Counted from the stretch's first letter, positions 6,727-15,472 are shown. The stretch is 18,492 bases of DNA from Oscillospiraceae bacterium (GCA_016295145.1 JAEDLR010000042.1:1-18492), one strand, 5' to 3'. The notes: generated from the letters alone by a model not told the origin. Program-made: numbers and translations.

Positions 6727-6760
6727 ACAATCAGAATCATGATTGCAAGGAGGATACTCT

Positions 6761-9673
6761 ATGGATGCAGATCTGACATATCTCAGCGACCCGACCGTAT
6801 TCGCTGTCAATCGCGAACCTGCACATTCCGACCACAGATGTACCGTAAACGGCATCTCGCTCAACCAGTCACTGAACGGCACATGGCAATTCCAGTATCG
6901 CGGGTTTGGTGCGCACGCAAACCCTGCCCCGACAACAGTACACGATATTACGGTGCCGGGTCACATTGAGCTGCAGGGCTTTGGCACGCCGCAATATGTG
7001 AATACCCAATACCCATGGGAGGGACACGAACAGCTTACGCCGCCGCAGATTCCGCAGGCGCGGAACACTGTGGGCTGCTATGAACGGAGCTTCGATCTAG
7101 ATGCACCGCTGCAGGGAAAGACGGTTTTCATCCGCTTTGAGGGCGTGCAAACCGCTTTCTATGTCTGGCTCAACGGCGCATTTGTGGGCTACGCGGAAGA
7201 CAGCTTCACGCCGTCGGAGTTCAATATTACGCCCTACGTGCAACAAAACAACAATCGCCTGCGCGTGGAGGTTTACCGATACAGCACCGCGAGCTGGTTG
7301 GAAGATCAGGACTATTGGCGCTTTTCAGGCATCTTTCGTGGGGTGTCGCTTTTCGCGGTGCCTACGCTTCATGTACGTGATTTGCACGTCATCGCAGATT
7401 ATGACGCTGCAACTGGCTGCGGCATTCTGACGGTGCAGCAGGATATTGTAGGAGAGGGCGCATATTCTTTGCGCACCACCTTAATCGCACCGGAAGGTAC
7501 TATCATCCTGACAAGCGATACGCCTGTCACTGCACAATCACTGCCACATATCCTGCCGTGGAGCGCAGAATCTCCCACACTGTATACGCTGCGGGTGGAT
7601 ATCATCGCAGACGGCACTGTCATCGAAACGGCAGAAACGGAAGTGGGCTTCCGCCGCTTTACCATGGTCAAGGGCATCATGTGCCTCAATGGAAAGCGCA
7701 TTGTGTTCCGCGGTGTGAACCGCCACGAATGGAGTGCCCGTAACGGCCGCTGCATTACCGAGGAGGAAATGCTCTGGGACATTCACAATATGAAACGCAA
7801 CAATATCAACGCAGTACGTACGAGCCATTATCCCAATCAATCGGCATGGTATCAACTTTGCGATCGCTATGGGATTTATCTCATTGATGAAACCAATCTG
7901 GAAACCCACGGCGCAAACTGGATGGTACCTGCATCGCAACCTGAGTGGAAAGAAGCGGTACTTGACCGTGCAAAATCTATGTACCAGCGCGATAAAAATC
8001 ACCCCAGTGTGCTGATATGGTCTTGCGGCAACGAATCTGACTGCGGCGATGACATTGCGGCAATGGCAGAGTATTTCCACCGCACCGACCCTACCCGACT
8101 GGTGCATTATGAGGGCGTTGTTTATCGCCGCGAATACGACCACATCACCGATATGGAAAGCCGTATGTATGCAAAGCCTGATGAAATCATTGCATATCTG
8201 GAACAAGGCACAGGCAAGCCATACATTAGCTGCGAATATATGCACGCAATGGGCAATTCGGTGGGTGGAATGCATCTGTACACTGCCTTGGAGGATCGTT
8301 ACGACGGATATCAAGGGGGATTTATCTGGGACTATATTGATCAGGCACTGTATAAGGATGGCGCGCTGGTGTATGGCGGCGATTTTGGAGACCGCCCGGC
8401 AGATTATGGGTTTTCCACAAACGGCATTGTCTATGCTGACCGCTGCAACTCCCCCAAAATGCAGGAGGTCAAACAACTTTACGCGCCCCTTGCGATGACC
8501 ATTGAAAAGGGCAGATTGACCGTGCGCAACAAGAACCTATTTATTGACACAAGTGGCTACCTGTTCCGCGTCACACTTGCCCATGAAAGCAATCTGCTTG
8601 CCACGGAGGAACACCGGCTGATCATTCCTGCCGGCGAAACAGACAGCATTGCCATTGCCTTGCCGATCCCGGAAACAGCCGGCGAATATGTGCTGACCGC
8701 AACCGCACATCTGGCTGAAGCGACACCCTGGGCAGAAGCAGGTCATGAAATCGCATTTGCGCAGGAAATCATTCAGCAAAAAGAAAGAACACCCCACAGG
8801 GAAACTCCCAAAGCGACAATAGCAAGGGGAAGCCATGTGGTAGGCGTCCATGGTGCGGGTTTTTCCATGCAGTTTGACTGCCGCAGCGGTGGACTGTCCT
8901 CTCTGGTATATGGCAACAAAGAGTACATCACCTGTGTGCCATCTGTGCGTTTCTGCCGCGCCTTTACGGATAACGATTGCGGTGCAGGATATCCGCATAC
9001 AATGGCACAGTGGCAGATTGCCGGGCGTTATGCCAAACTTTGCCATGATGCCACACAAATCACGCAGCAGGAGGACAGTTTACAAATCCGCTTTTCGTTT
9101 GCCTCAGCCTCCGTGCCATCCTTCGTGTACACTGTGACATATACAGCCATGTTTGATGGTAGATTGCTGGTACAAGCAACCTATCCCGGAACAACCGGAC
9201 TTGCCGATCTGCCTGTTTTTGCGATGGATTTTCAGCTGCAGCGGGCTTATCAACACTTCACTTACTACGGATACGGGCCAGATGAAAACTATATCGACCG
9301 CTGTCGCGGTGCAAGACTGGGCGTTTTTCACTCCACAGCAGATGCAAATCTCTCCCGTTACCTCAACCCCCAGGAATGCGGCAATCGAATCGGTGTGCGT
9401 TATCTCCAAGTATATGATGAGGATGGCTCGGGGCTGCAATTTACCGCAACGGACCTGCCATTTGAGATGAGTGTACTTCCACACAGCGCAGATACGCTGG
9501 AAAACGAAACCCATCTACATGAACTGCCAACGCCGCAATTTACATGGGTTCGCCTTGCGGCAAAGCAGATGGGCGTGGGCGGTGATGACTCATGGGGCGC
9601 GCCAGTGCATGAGGAGTACAGAATCAAGGCCGAAATGCCGCTGATCCTTTCGTTTGTCATTACACCGATATAA
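6761..9673 (+). CDS. Glycoside hydrolase family 2 beta-galactosidase, LacZ type
   Basis: A 970-residue LacZ-like retaining beta-galactosidase with no signal peptide, so it should hydrolyse beta-galactosides in the cytoplasm. Domain order follows E. coli LacZ: N-terminal sugar-binding jelly roll (about 25-210), Ig-like domain (about 210-310), TIM barrel (about 310-600, opening near FRGVNRHEW), linker, and the C-terminal small-chain domain (about 690-970, with YYGYGPDENYIDR). The acid/base is Glu425 in IWSCGNESDCG and the nucleophile Glu492 in ISCEYMHAMGNS. It is slightly shorter than E. coli LacZ (1024). The ATG at 6761 follows AAGGAGG; an upstream TTG at 6743 overlaps that site and is rejected. 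It ends at a shared terminator. Confidence 0.94.
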   Translation: MDADLTYLSDPTVFAVNREPAHSDHRCTVNGISLNQSLNGTWQFQYRGFGAHANPAPTTVHDITVPGHIELQGFGTPQYVNTQYPWEGHEQLTPPQIPQARNTVGCYERSFDLDAPLQGKTVFIRFEGVQTAFYVWLNGAFVGYAEDSFTPSEFNITPYVQQNNNRLRVEVYRYSTASWLEDQDYWRFSGIFRGVSLFAVPTLHVRDLHVIADYDAATGCGILTVQQDIVGEGAYSLRTTLIAPEGTIILTSDTPVTAQSLPHILPWSAESPTLYTLRVDIIADGTVIETAETEVGFRRFTMVKGIMCLNGKRIVFRGVNRHEWSARNGRCITEEEMLWDIHNMKRNNINAVRTSHYPNQSAWYQLCDRYGIYLIDETNLETHGANWMVPASQPEWKEAVLDRAKSMYQRDKNHPSVLIWSCGNESDCGDDIAAMAEYFHRTDPTRLVHYEGVVYRREYDHITDMESRMYAKPDEIIAYLEQGTGKPYISCEYMHAMGNSVGGMHLYTALEDRYDGYQGGFIWDYIDQALYKDGALVYGGDFGDRPADYGFSTNGIVYADRCNSPKMQEVKQLYAPLAMTIEKGRLTVRNKNLFIDTSGYLFRVTLAHESNLLATEEHRLIIPAGETDSIAIALPIPETAGEYVLTATAHLAEATPWAEAGHEIAFAQEIIQQKERTPHRETPKATIARGSHVVGVHGAGFSMQFDCRSGGLSSLVYGNKEYITCVPSVRFCRAFTDNDCGAGYPHTMAQWQIAGRYAKLCHDATQITQQEDSLQIRFSFASASVPSFVYTVTYTAMFDGRLLVQATYPGTTGLADLPVFAMDFQLQRAYQHFTYYGYGPDENYIDRCRGARLGVFHSTADANLSRYLNPQECGNRIGVRYLQVYDEDGSGLQFTATDLPFEMSVLPHSADTLENETHLHELPTPQFTWVRLAAKQMGVGGDDSWGAPVHEEYRIKAEMPLILSFVITPI

Positions 9674-9709
9674 CAAAAAGGTTGATCTCCGAAGAGATCA
9701 ACCTTTTTG
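9674..9709. terminator. Bidirectional terminator between GH2 and GH9 genes
   Basis: A 16-bp perfect stem CAAAAAGGTTGATCTC / GAGATCAACCTTTTTG with loop CGAA. A T-run ends the stem on both strands, so it serves the convergent GH2 gene (stop at 9673) and GH9 gene (stop at 9719). Confidence 0.93.
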
Positions 9710-9718
9710 TTTTCGGAA

Positions 9719-12586
9719 TTACTGGTTGCCCAGATCCTCATAAGGAATCGTGCCTGCCAGGTACTGCAGAATCTTGGTTGCATCAGCAGGAGTGACTTCG
9801 CCATCATAAGCGCAGTCAGCATTCAGCATACCCTGGTTAGAAATCGAAATGGTGGTATCCTCAGACAGGAAACGGTTGAGCAGGATAACATCAGCAGTCT
9901 TAACATAGTCATCGCAGTCCACATCGCCCCAGTTTGCCTTTGCGGGGGGATCAACTTCGGTGTTTGCCTCATCAGAAACGAAGCTTACAACCCATGCAAA
10001 AGGAGAGTTCCAGTTGATGGTAACCTCGTTAACAGACCATGCTTCAACGGAGTCAACGAAGCAGAGCTGAGGAGCAACCTGACCACGCTTGTAGCCCAGA
10101 CCGCCCACATAGGGATCCTGCAGACCGGAACCAGGGCCACCGGACATAACGCCGGAAGGAGCATAGGGGAATGTAGCATCCAACTCATGGCTCCAGAAAC
10201 GGTGGTGCGGATTGACCAGGTGGTAAGTACCGTAACCGGTAACATAGGAGAAGTCCATAGCGTTGCGGCCGAAGATGTAGTCCAGAGCCTCAGCAGCGCC
10301 GTTGAGGTACTTCGCATCGCCGGTAGCAGCGTATGCATATGCCATAACGATAGCATTGTTGACGACAAAGGAGTTGGAACCCCACTCGTAACCATTTACT
10401 TCCAGAGGCTTGCCGTTCTCATCCACACCGATGTTGATCGGATCAGTGAAGATAGTGCCGTGATAAGGAATACCGAAGCCCTGCTTGCCCTGCTCTGCAA
10501 CATACAGATCAGCGGAAGCAATGATGGAATCCTCAATCTTGGAAATGTTAGCACCTGCAGCATCTGTATTCAGGAACAGAGACAGGTTACCCAGAGAAGC
10601 AGTGTTACCCCAGTTGAAAGAGGTGAAAGAACCGCTGTTCTCACCACCATCCAGGCTGGAAACTACAGTGTAAGCGTCAGCATAGCTTTCCATGTCGGTC
10701 TTATAGGTCGCGTCGCCGGTGGTGATGTACAGCTCAGTAGCTGCCCAGTAGAAGTCATCCTTCACATTGTTATCGCCATAAGCGCCGCCGCCGATTGCCT
10801 GATCCAGAGGAGCATACAGCTCAGGATTTGCCTTTGCAGCAGCATAGGTACGCTTTGCCACATCCAGGCACTTATCTGCGAAGTCCTTGTCGTACTCAGC
10901 CCACAGACGAGCAGCCTGTGCAGCAGATGCGGAAACATTCAGAGTAGCAGCGGTGGACGGAGGCTTGACGATACGCTTAATACCCGCCCAGTCCTTGCTC
11001 TCCTGATAATCCCAGCAGTGAACAGCCAGACCAGTCCACTTGGAATCGTGCAGCTTATGGAACACCATGTCGGTATACTTACCGGTGGTAGAACCGATCT
11101 TGTTGCCCTCAGCATCGGTGGTGTTGTAGGTCATGGTGTAGCTGGAGGGAACGAGCATCTTGAAGAACCACTCAAGCTCAACGCGAGCCTCGTCAAGGAT
11201 ATCGGGAGCGCCATTGCCAGCTTCAGGAACCACGACTGTGCCGCTACCATCAGCAAACTTGTCAGTGGGAGTGTTGTTGCGGTCATCCAGAGACCACTCA
11301 TACATATTCTGCAGAGTCCATACGGAGATACCGCCGTTAACAACGTACTTACCGTGGTCACCGGCATCATACCAACCGCCGGTACCGTCCAGAGTGCCAT
11401 TGGACGTCTGAACATCGGTGCCGTCGTTCTTGTAAGATTTGATCCATGTGTTCTGGAGATAAGCCTCATCGGGTTTATGACCTGCCTTATCAACCAGAGC
11501 AGACGTAGAATCATTCATACCAGTAGAAGTAATGTACTTCTCCTCGGTGGGAACACCGGAACGGTTCTGATAGAAGTAGTTCACTGCATTGGTGAGAACG
11601 CCGTCATAGATGTCATCGCCGATCGTGAAGTCATAGGAATTGCGGGTAGTGCCGGAAGTTGCAAAGTAGTAGGTACCGGGAGTCGTAAACTCGGTGAAAT
11701 CAAAAACTGCAGTGTAGAAACCGGAATCAGCATCCAATGTGCTGCCGCCCTTGGCGGTGCCGCTATAGACTTCCTTGCCGGTATTGGCGTCAATGATGCT
11801 GATTGTCTGATTGCTGAAAGAAGAATCGGAATGATAGGTTGCCTTCTTGTTCAGATTAGTGTAGTAGCCGACCTGGTTGCCGTGAACAGCGTACTCGGGA
11901 GCAGGCTCCTGGTCTACCCAAACGCCGCGATCATCGCTGTTGTTGTACAGGCTCATATTGTCGAAGGTCAAGACTGTACCGTTGGGGAAGCAATCGGTTG
12001 CCTGGAAGTCGCCGGCGCCGCCGAAGTGGAATGCCCACTCAGCAACTTCCAGCGTTTCGCTGGCGGTGAAGGTGGAGTCCAGCTTCAGGGTCTGGTTTGC
12101 GGTCATGGGGATGCAGGACCAGGTCTGGTTGAAATCGTTGGGCCATCTTCCCTGATTATCGCCCATACCATTGTGCCACAGTTCAACGTTACCAGAAAGA
12201 TCACCGATCTTGGTGTAGATCTCACCGGTCTGGGAAGCAGTGATTTCTGCCTTCACAGTGTAGGAGTTACCGGAGTAGATCTGAAGCTTTCTGTGACGGA
12301 ACTGGCAGTCCCAACGGCTTGCGCCGCCCACATCTTTACCACCATTTTCATTGATGGTTACCCTGTAGACACCGTCAGCGATCTCAAAGCTCAGGTTCGC
12401 AGGTTGTGTGACACAGGTGTGCCAAGGCAGACCAATGCCATCGTCGAAGTTCGTCATACCCAACATTTCGCCTTTTGCCGAAGCAGTCAACGCCATGCTC
12501 GGTAAGACCGCAACGGTCGCACTTGCCAGCATTGCTGCAGAAACAAGTCCGGACGTTACGCGCTTGCTGATAGTTTTTTTCAGCAT
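9719..12586 (-). CDS. Cellulosomal GH9 cellulase: signal peptide, CBM4, Ig-like domain, GH9, dockerin
   Basis: A 955-residue secreted cellulase. Signal peptide 1-37 (MLKKTISKR then a hydrophobic core, cleavage after LTASA); CBM4-type cellulose-binding domain about 40-190 (MTNFDDGIGLPWHTC to TFDNMSLYNN); Ig-like CelD_N domain about 205-300 (HGNQVGYYTNLNKKATY); GH9 catalytic domain about 310-875; type I dockerin about 886-955 with loops DVDCDDYVKTAD and DCAYDGEVTPAD. GH9 catalytic residues are visible: Asp407 and Asp410 in YDAGDHGKY, the PHHRFWSHE motif, and the general acid Glu854 in NEVTINWNSP. The architecture matches CbhA/CelK-type cellobiohydrolases, but exo or endo action cannot be read directly. 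GGGAGGG precedes the ATG at 12586; an in-frame ATG at 12703 exists but would bury the signal peptide. Confidence 0.94.
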   Translation of the reverse strand: MLKKTISKRVTSGLVSAAMLASATVAVLPSMALTASAKGEMLGMTNFDDGIGLPWHTCVTQPANLSFEIADGVYRVTINENGGKDVGGASRWDCQFRHRKLQIYSGNSYTVKAEITASQTGEIYTKIGDLSGNVELWHNGMGDNQGRWPNDFNQTWSCIPMTANQTLKLDSTFTASETLEVAEWAFHFGGAGDFQATDCFPNGTVLTFDNMSLYNNSDDRGVWVDQEPAPEYAVHGNQVGYYTNLNKKATYHSDSSFSNQTISIIDANTGKEVYSGTAKGGSTLDADSGFYTAVFDFTEFTTPGTYYFATSGTTRNSYDFTIGDDIYDGVLTNAVNYFYQNRSGVPTEEKYITSTGMNDSTSALVDKAGHKPDEAYLQNTWIKSYKNDGTDVQTSNGTLDGTGGWYDAGDHGKYVVNGGISVWTLQNMYEWSLDDRNNTPTDKFADGSGTVVVPEAGNGAPDILDEARVELEWFFKMLVPSSYTMTYNTTDAEGNKIGSTTGKYTDMVFHKLHDSKWTGLAVHCWDYQESKDWAGIKRIVKPPSTAATLNVSASAAQAARLWAEYDKDFADKCLDVAKRTYAAAKANPELYAPLDQAIGGGAYGDNNVKDDFYWAATELYITTGDATYKTDMESYADAYTVVSSLDGGENSGSFTSFNWGNTASLGNLSLFLNTDAAGANISKIEDSIIASADLYVAEQGKQGFGIPYHGTIFTDPINIGVDENGKPLEVNGYEWGSNSFVVNNAIVMAYAYAATGDAKYLNGAAEALDYIFGRNAMDFSYVTGYGTYHLVNPHHRFWSHELDATFPYAPSGVMSGGPGSGLQDPYVGGLGYKRGQVAPQLCFVDSVEAWSVNEVTINWNSPFAWVVSFVSDEANTEVDPPAKANWGDVDCDDYVKTADVILLNRFLSEDTTISISNQGMLNADCAYDGEVTPADATKILQYLAGTIPYEDLGNQ

Positions 12587-12798
12587 GTGTAAAAACCCTC
12601 CCATTTTTTGTTTATATAACCGCCGCTCTCCGCAACGGGTTATACCAAGTTGATATTCTGCTCTGAAAATTTGCGATTCATACGGTTTCACCCGTACGGA
12701 CATACTATTTATCGTCCTTCCTGTGGTGAATTGCTCAAGTTATACAGAATGTAATATTTACTGCAGTTTTTCTGCATAGCTATCACGCAATTCTCATC
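12587..12798 (-). promoter_or_regulatory. Long structured 5' leader of the GH9 gene
   Basis: About 210 nt separate the predicted transcription start (about 12798) from the ATG at 12586. The leader RNA can form a TGCAG-AAAAA-CTGCA hairpin (12776-12762), a TACGG-GTGAAA-CCGTA hairpin near 12695, and an imperfect AACC...GGTT stem near 12615-12640 just before the ribosome binding site. It also contains an in-frame ATG at 12703 with GGAAGGA upstream. It does not match any riboswitch class that I can recognise. Confidence 0.4.
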
Positions 12799-12804
12799 TT
12801 TTAT

Positions 12805-12833
12805 ATTATAATACATCTTTTGGAACTTGTAAA
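12805..12833 (-). promoter_or_regulatory. Promoter of the GH9 cellulase gene
   Basis: On the minus strand TTTACA (12833-12828) and TATAAT (12810-12805) are 17 bp apart; no extended -10 is seen. Two palindromes lie directly upstream of the -35 (see separate entry), suggesting regulated expression. Confidence 0.8.
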
Positions 12834-12847
12834 GGGGAAACGAAAAC

Positions 12848-12886
12848 TTTGGCGGAACTGCCAAAATATGAGCATAAATTTTATGC
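12848..12886. promoter_or_regulatory. Two palindromic candidate operators upstream of the GH9 promoter
   Basis: TTTGGC-N6-GCCAAA (12848-12865) and GCATAAA-T-TTTATGC (12872-12886) are perfect inverted repeats. Their centres lie about 58 and 81 bp upstream of the predicted GH9 transcription start, 22-23 bp apart (about two helical turns), where activators usually bind. Identity of the binding protein is unknown. From 12887 to 13076 I see nothing else specific, only AT-rich sequence between the divergent promoters. Confidence 0.45.
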
Positions 12887-13076
12887 AACTTACCGAATAG
12901 GATTTCTCTTTTCCCAGCTTTTCGAAACGCACCACGCTTTGTCAGCCATGGAAATCACAAGATATTTCCAAAAAGCAATTGAATACTATCAGTTTACAAA
13001 CGATGCAACTGCAATCATACCACGCCACTATTTTATATGCCTTTTCGATCTTTTTCCGCTTTTTTTCATTTTCCCC

Positions 13077-13105
13077 TTGACATTTCTGGGATACTGTGCT
13101 ATAAT
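13077..13105 (+). promoter_or_regulatory. Promoter of the sodium:solute symporter gene
   Basis: TTGACA (13077-13082) and TATAAT (13100-13105) with a 17-bp spacer and TGC before the -10: a full consensus promoter with an extended -10. The leader of about 75 nt contains AAAGCT...AGCTTT and an inverted repeat TGACA-TATAT-TGTCA (13160-13174) ending just before the ribosome binding site. Confidence 0.92.
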
Positions 13106-13188
13106 CGCTTTGTTGCATTAAAGCTTTACAGCATTGCAGCTTTATATCGCAAAAGTAAATGACATATATTGTCACAAAGGAGTCTGTT

Positions 13189-14775
13189 ATGTCTCAAATC
13201 ATCACCACAATCATTGTGCTGGTGTATGCTGCTTTGATGGTCACCATCGGCATCGTCACATCCAAACGCACAAAAACCGTCAACGATTTCGTGTTCGGCG
13301 GCAACAAAATCGGCCCGTGGATGACCGCCTTCGGGTTCGGCACCACTTATTTCTCTGCCGTGGTCTTTATCGGCTACGCAGGTCAGTTTGGCTGGAGCTA
13401 CGGCATCTCTGCCGCGCTCATCGGCGTGGGCAACGCGATCATCGGTGCGACGCTCTGCTGGATGGTACTCGGCAAGCGCACCCGCCTGATGACCAAGCAT
13501 CTGGAAGCCAAGACCATGCCTGATTTCTTTATGAAACGCTATGGCAGCGTCGCCCTCAAGAATGTTGCGGCTGTCATCGTGTTCATCTTTATGATCCCCT
13601 ATACCGCATCGGTTTACAACGGACTTTCCCGTCTGTTTGCTATGGCATTTGATTTGAAATCTGATAATGCATACCAATATGTGATTATTGCCATGGCAGT
13701 GCTCAGCGCGATCTATGTGGTACTGGGTGGCTATTCCGCAACCGCAGTCAATGATTTTATTCAGGGTCTGATTATGCTGGTGGGTATCAGTGCAGTAGTC
13801 ATCAGTGTACTGAATCACAACGGCGGTCTGTTTGCGTCCATCGACCTGCTGAAAACCGTCAAGGATCCTGCCATTGCGGACGGAACACTGGCAAGCGTGT
13901 TCGGCCCCGATCCGATCAATTTGTTCGGCGTTGTCATTCTGACCTCTCTGGGCACATGGGGTCTGCCGCAGATGACCCACAAGTTCTACGCCATCCGCGA
14001 TGAAAAGGATATTAAACGTGGCATGATTATCTCCACGATCTTCTGTCTGGTCGTTTCCGGCGGCTGCTATCTGCTGGGCGGCTTCACAAGACTGTTCAAC
14101 ACGACAGAAGCCGGCACTGGCATTGGTGATAACCTCATCGCCAAGCTGCCCAACGGCAAGCTGGAATTTGATGCCATGGTGCCTGCAATGCTTGAGCAAT
14201 CCCTGCCCGCCATCCTGATTGGCCTTGTAGTGGTTCTGGTGCTGAGCGCTTCCCTCTCCACCCTCTCCGCGCTGGTACTGACATCCTCCACCACGCTCGC
14301 CCATGATCTCATCCGTCCTGCTGCCAAGGGGAAGATGGACGACAAAAAAGAGTTCATTACCATGCGCGTGCTGATCATCTTCTTCCTGCTGGTATCTGTA
14401 CTCATCGCCATGAACAAAACCGCAGCCATCACCACACTGATGAGCTACTCTTGGGGTGCACTGTCCGGTTCGTTCCTCGGCCCGTTCCTGTGGGGACTGT
14501 ACGGCAAGCGCATCACCAAAGCTTCAGTATGGGTCAGCTTCGGTATGGGCGTGATCTTCACCATGAGCCACATGATGATCTTCTCGTTCTTCCCTGCACA
14601 CTTCTCCGGTCTGATCCGTTGGGCTGCATCCCTGCCGCTGAATATGGCATCGCCCATTAACGCAGGCGCAGTGCTGATGCTCCTCTCGATCATCGTAACA
14701 CCGCTTGTATCCCTTGTCACCAAGCCCTGCGAGAAAGAAGTGGTGGATCGCGCATTTGCTGCATTTGAGCAATAA
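13189..14775 (+). CDS. Sodium:solute symporter family (SSS) transporter
   Basis: A 528-residue integral membrane protein of the SSS family, which couples sodium influx to uptake of a solute such as proline, pantothenate, sugars or other small molecules. It opens with a hydrophobic segment (IITTIIVLVYAALMVTIGI) followed by DFVFGGNKIGPWMTAFGFG, typical of the family, and carries the signature-like GGYSATAVNDFIQG at about residue 180. About 12-13 membrane segments are apparent. The substrate cannot be told from sequence reading. The ATG at 13189 follows AAAGGAG by six bases; an upstream in-frame codon at 13159 would overlap that site. Divergent from the GH9 gene across 600 bp, monocistronic, followed by a terminator. 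Confidence 0.88.
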   Translation: MSQIITTIIVLVYAALMVTIGIVTSKRTKTVNDFVFGGNKIGPWMTAFGFGTTYFSAVVFIGYAGQFGWSYGISAALIGVGNAIIGATLCWMVLGKRTRLMTKHLEAKTMPDFFMKRYGSVALKNVAAVIVFIFMIPYTASVYNGLSRLFAMAFDLKSDNAYQYVIIAMAVLSAIYVVLGGYSATAVNDFIQGLIMLVGISAVVISVLNHNGGLFASIDLLKTVKDPAIADGTLASVFGPDPINLFGVVILTSLGTWGLPQMTHKFYAIRDEKDIKRGMIISTIFCLVVSGGCYLLGGFTRLFNTTEAGTGIGDNLIAKLPNGKLEFDAMVPAMLEQSLPAILIGLVVVLVLSASLSTLSALVLTSSTTLAHDLIRPAAKGKMDDKKEFITMRVLIIFFLLVSVLIAMNKTAAITTLMSYSWGALSGSFLGPFLWGLYGKRITKASVWVSFGMGVIFTMSHMMIFSFFPAHFSGLIRWAASLPLNMASPINAGAVLMLLSIIVTPLVSLVTKPCEKEVVDRAFAAFEQ

Positions 14776-14798
14776 ACCATATCACCCATAGATACTGC

Positions 14799-14834
14799 AA
14801 GAACGCTTTCGGCTACGGTCGAAGGCGTTCTTTT
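14799..14834 (+). terminator. Intrinsic terminator after the SSS transporter
   Basis: AAGAACGCTTTCG pairs with CGAAGGCGTTCTT (13 pairs including one G-T) around loop GCTACGGT, and the T-run TTTT follows. It lies 23 bp past the stop. Confidence 0.88.
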
Positions 14835-14844
14835 GACGCAATCA

Positions 14845-14873
14845 TTGACTTTATAACTCCCCTGTGCTATAAT
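14845..14873 (+). promoter_or_regulatory. Promoter of the small membrane protein gene
   Basis: TTGACT (14845-14850) and TATAAT (14868-14873), 17 bp apart, with TGC before the -10. The transcription start would fall near 14880, leaving a leader of only about 9 nt before the ATG at 14889. Confidence 0.85.
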
Positions 14874-14888
14874 AAAAAGGGTGATGGT

Positions 14889-15419
14889 ATGCGCAAGAAG
14901 AACACGCAGCGAAAACAAATCCGCAGGAACAAGATCAACGAGAAAAAGCAACAACAGTGCGCCCATGCAATGGACGGTAAGCAGCATCATGTACGCTATG
15001 GTGGCGATGTACGCTTTATCTTGACAGTGGTTGTCGTATTCACTGCACCTCTTCTATATATCATTGTGCAGGAAAAAGCATTTGCTGTGTTGCCAGTTGC
15101 TTTGTTTCTCATTACCCCTGTAGTACTAATGATGCTCTACGCCTTCAGATTCGGCGTCTGGTTTCAGCAGGGCAAGCCGGAGCTCCGCGTGCGCAAGTTG
15201 TTTGGCAGCACAAAGACCATTCCCCTTTCCGATATTCAGGAGATCTACACCAGCACCGATGGCAGGGCAATGTGGCTGAATCTCGTCACTAAACAGGGCA
15301 AGATCCATGTGAACACATCCGCTTGCGTGAATACAAACCTCTTGCGGGTGTTTCTCCGCCTGAAGAAGCCTAACGCTTTCACGCCTGCCCGTACAAAAAA
15401 AGAATATCATCTGCTGTAA
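14889..15419 (+). CDS. Small membrane protein of unknown function with PH-like C-terminal region
   Basis: A 176-residue protein that I do not recognise. Residues 1-25 are strongly basic (MRKKNTQRKQIRRNKINEKK). Two adjacent membrane segments follow (about 43-61, FILTVVVVFTAPLLYIIV; about 66-86, AVLPVALFLITPVVLMML). The rest (about 90-176) looks like a small beta-rich cytoplasmic domain: RVRKLFGSTKTIPLSDIQEIYTS resembles bacterial PH-like (YdbT/DUF304-type) domains that sit after a pair of membrane helices, but this is inference. The predicted leader is almost absent (about 9 nt), so the AAAGGG before the ATG may be only partly transcribed. Monocistronic between two terminators. Confidence 0.7.
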   Translation: MRKKNTQRKQIRRNKINEKKQQQCAHAMDGKQHHVRYGGDVRFILTVVVVFTAPLLYIIVQEKAFAVLPVALFLITPVVLMMLYAFRFGVWFQQGKPELRVRKLFGSTKTIPLSDIQEIYTSTDGRAMWLNLVTKQGKIHVNTSACVNTNLLRVFLRLKKPNAFTPARTKKEYHLL

Positions 15420-15435
15420 TTTCATACTGAGAACA

Positions 15436-15472
15436 AAACCCTCTGTGTACAAAAGCTGTACCCAGAGGGTTT
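15436..15472 (+). terminator. Terminator after the small membrane protein gene
   Basis: AAACCCTCTG pairs with CAGAGGGTTT, and inside it, after one mismatch, GTAC pairs with GTAC around a loop. The tail is TTTCGTGCATTTG, a short and interrupted U-run. It starts 16 bp past the stop. Confidence 0.75.

Noticed and set aside
6743..6760. An upstream TTG start for the GH2 gene, adding six residues
   Set aside because: The TTG directly precedes the AAGGAGG that serves the ATG at 6761, so the added codons would encode the ribosome binding site itself.
9707..12505. A 932-codon open frame on the plus strand opposite the GH9 gene
   Set aside because: It is the antisense shadow of a strongly codon-biased gene: it has no ribosome binding site or recognisable domain, while the minus strand encodes a complete cellulase with catalytic residues and dockerin.
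12849..13121. A 90-codon plus-strand open frame with a hydrophobic end, in the GH9-symporter intergenic region
   Set aside because: It starts at TTG inside the TTTGGC-N6-GCCAAA palindrome, and its 3' part runs through the symporter promoter (13077-13105). No recognisable family.
13126..14304. A 392-codon minus-strand open frame, rich in His, Cys, Asp and Gln
   Set aside because: It lies opposite the SSS transporter gene, which has a consensus promoter, ribosome binding site and membrane topology; the composition of the antisense frame is an artefact of it.
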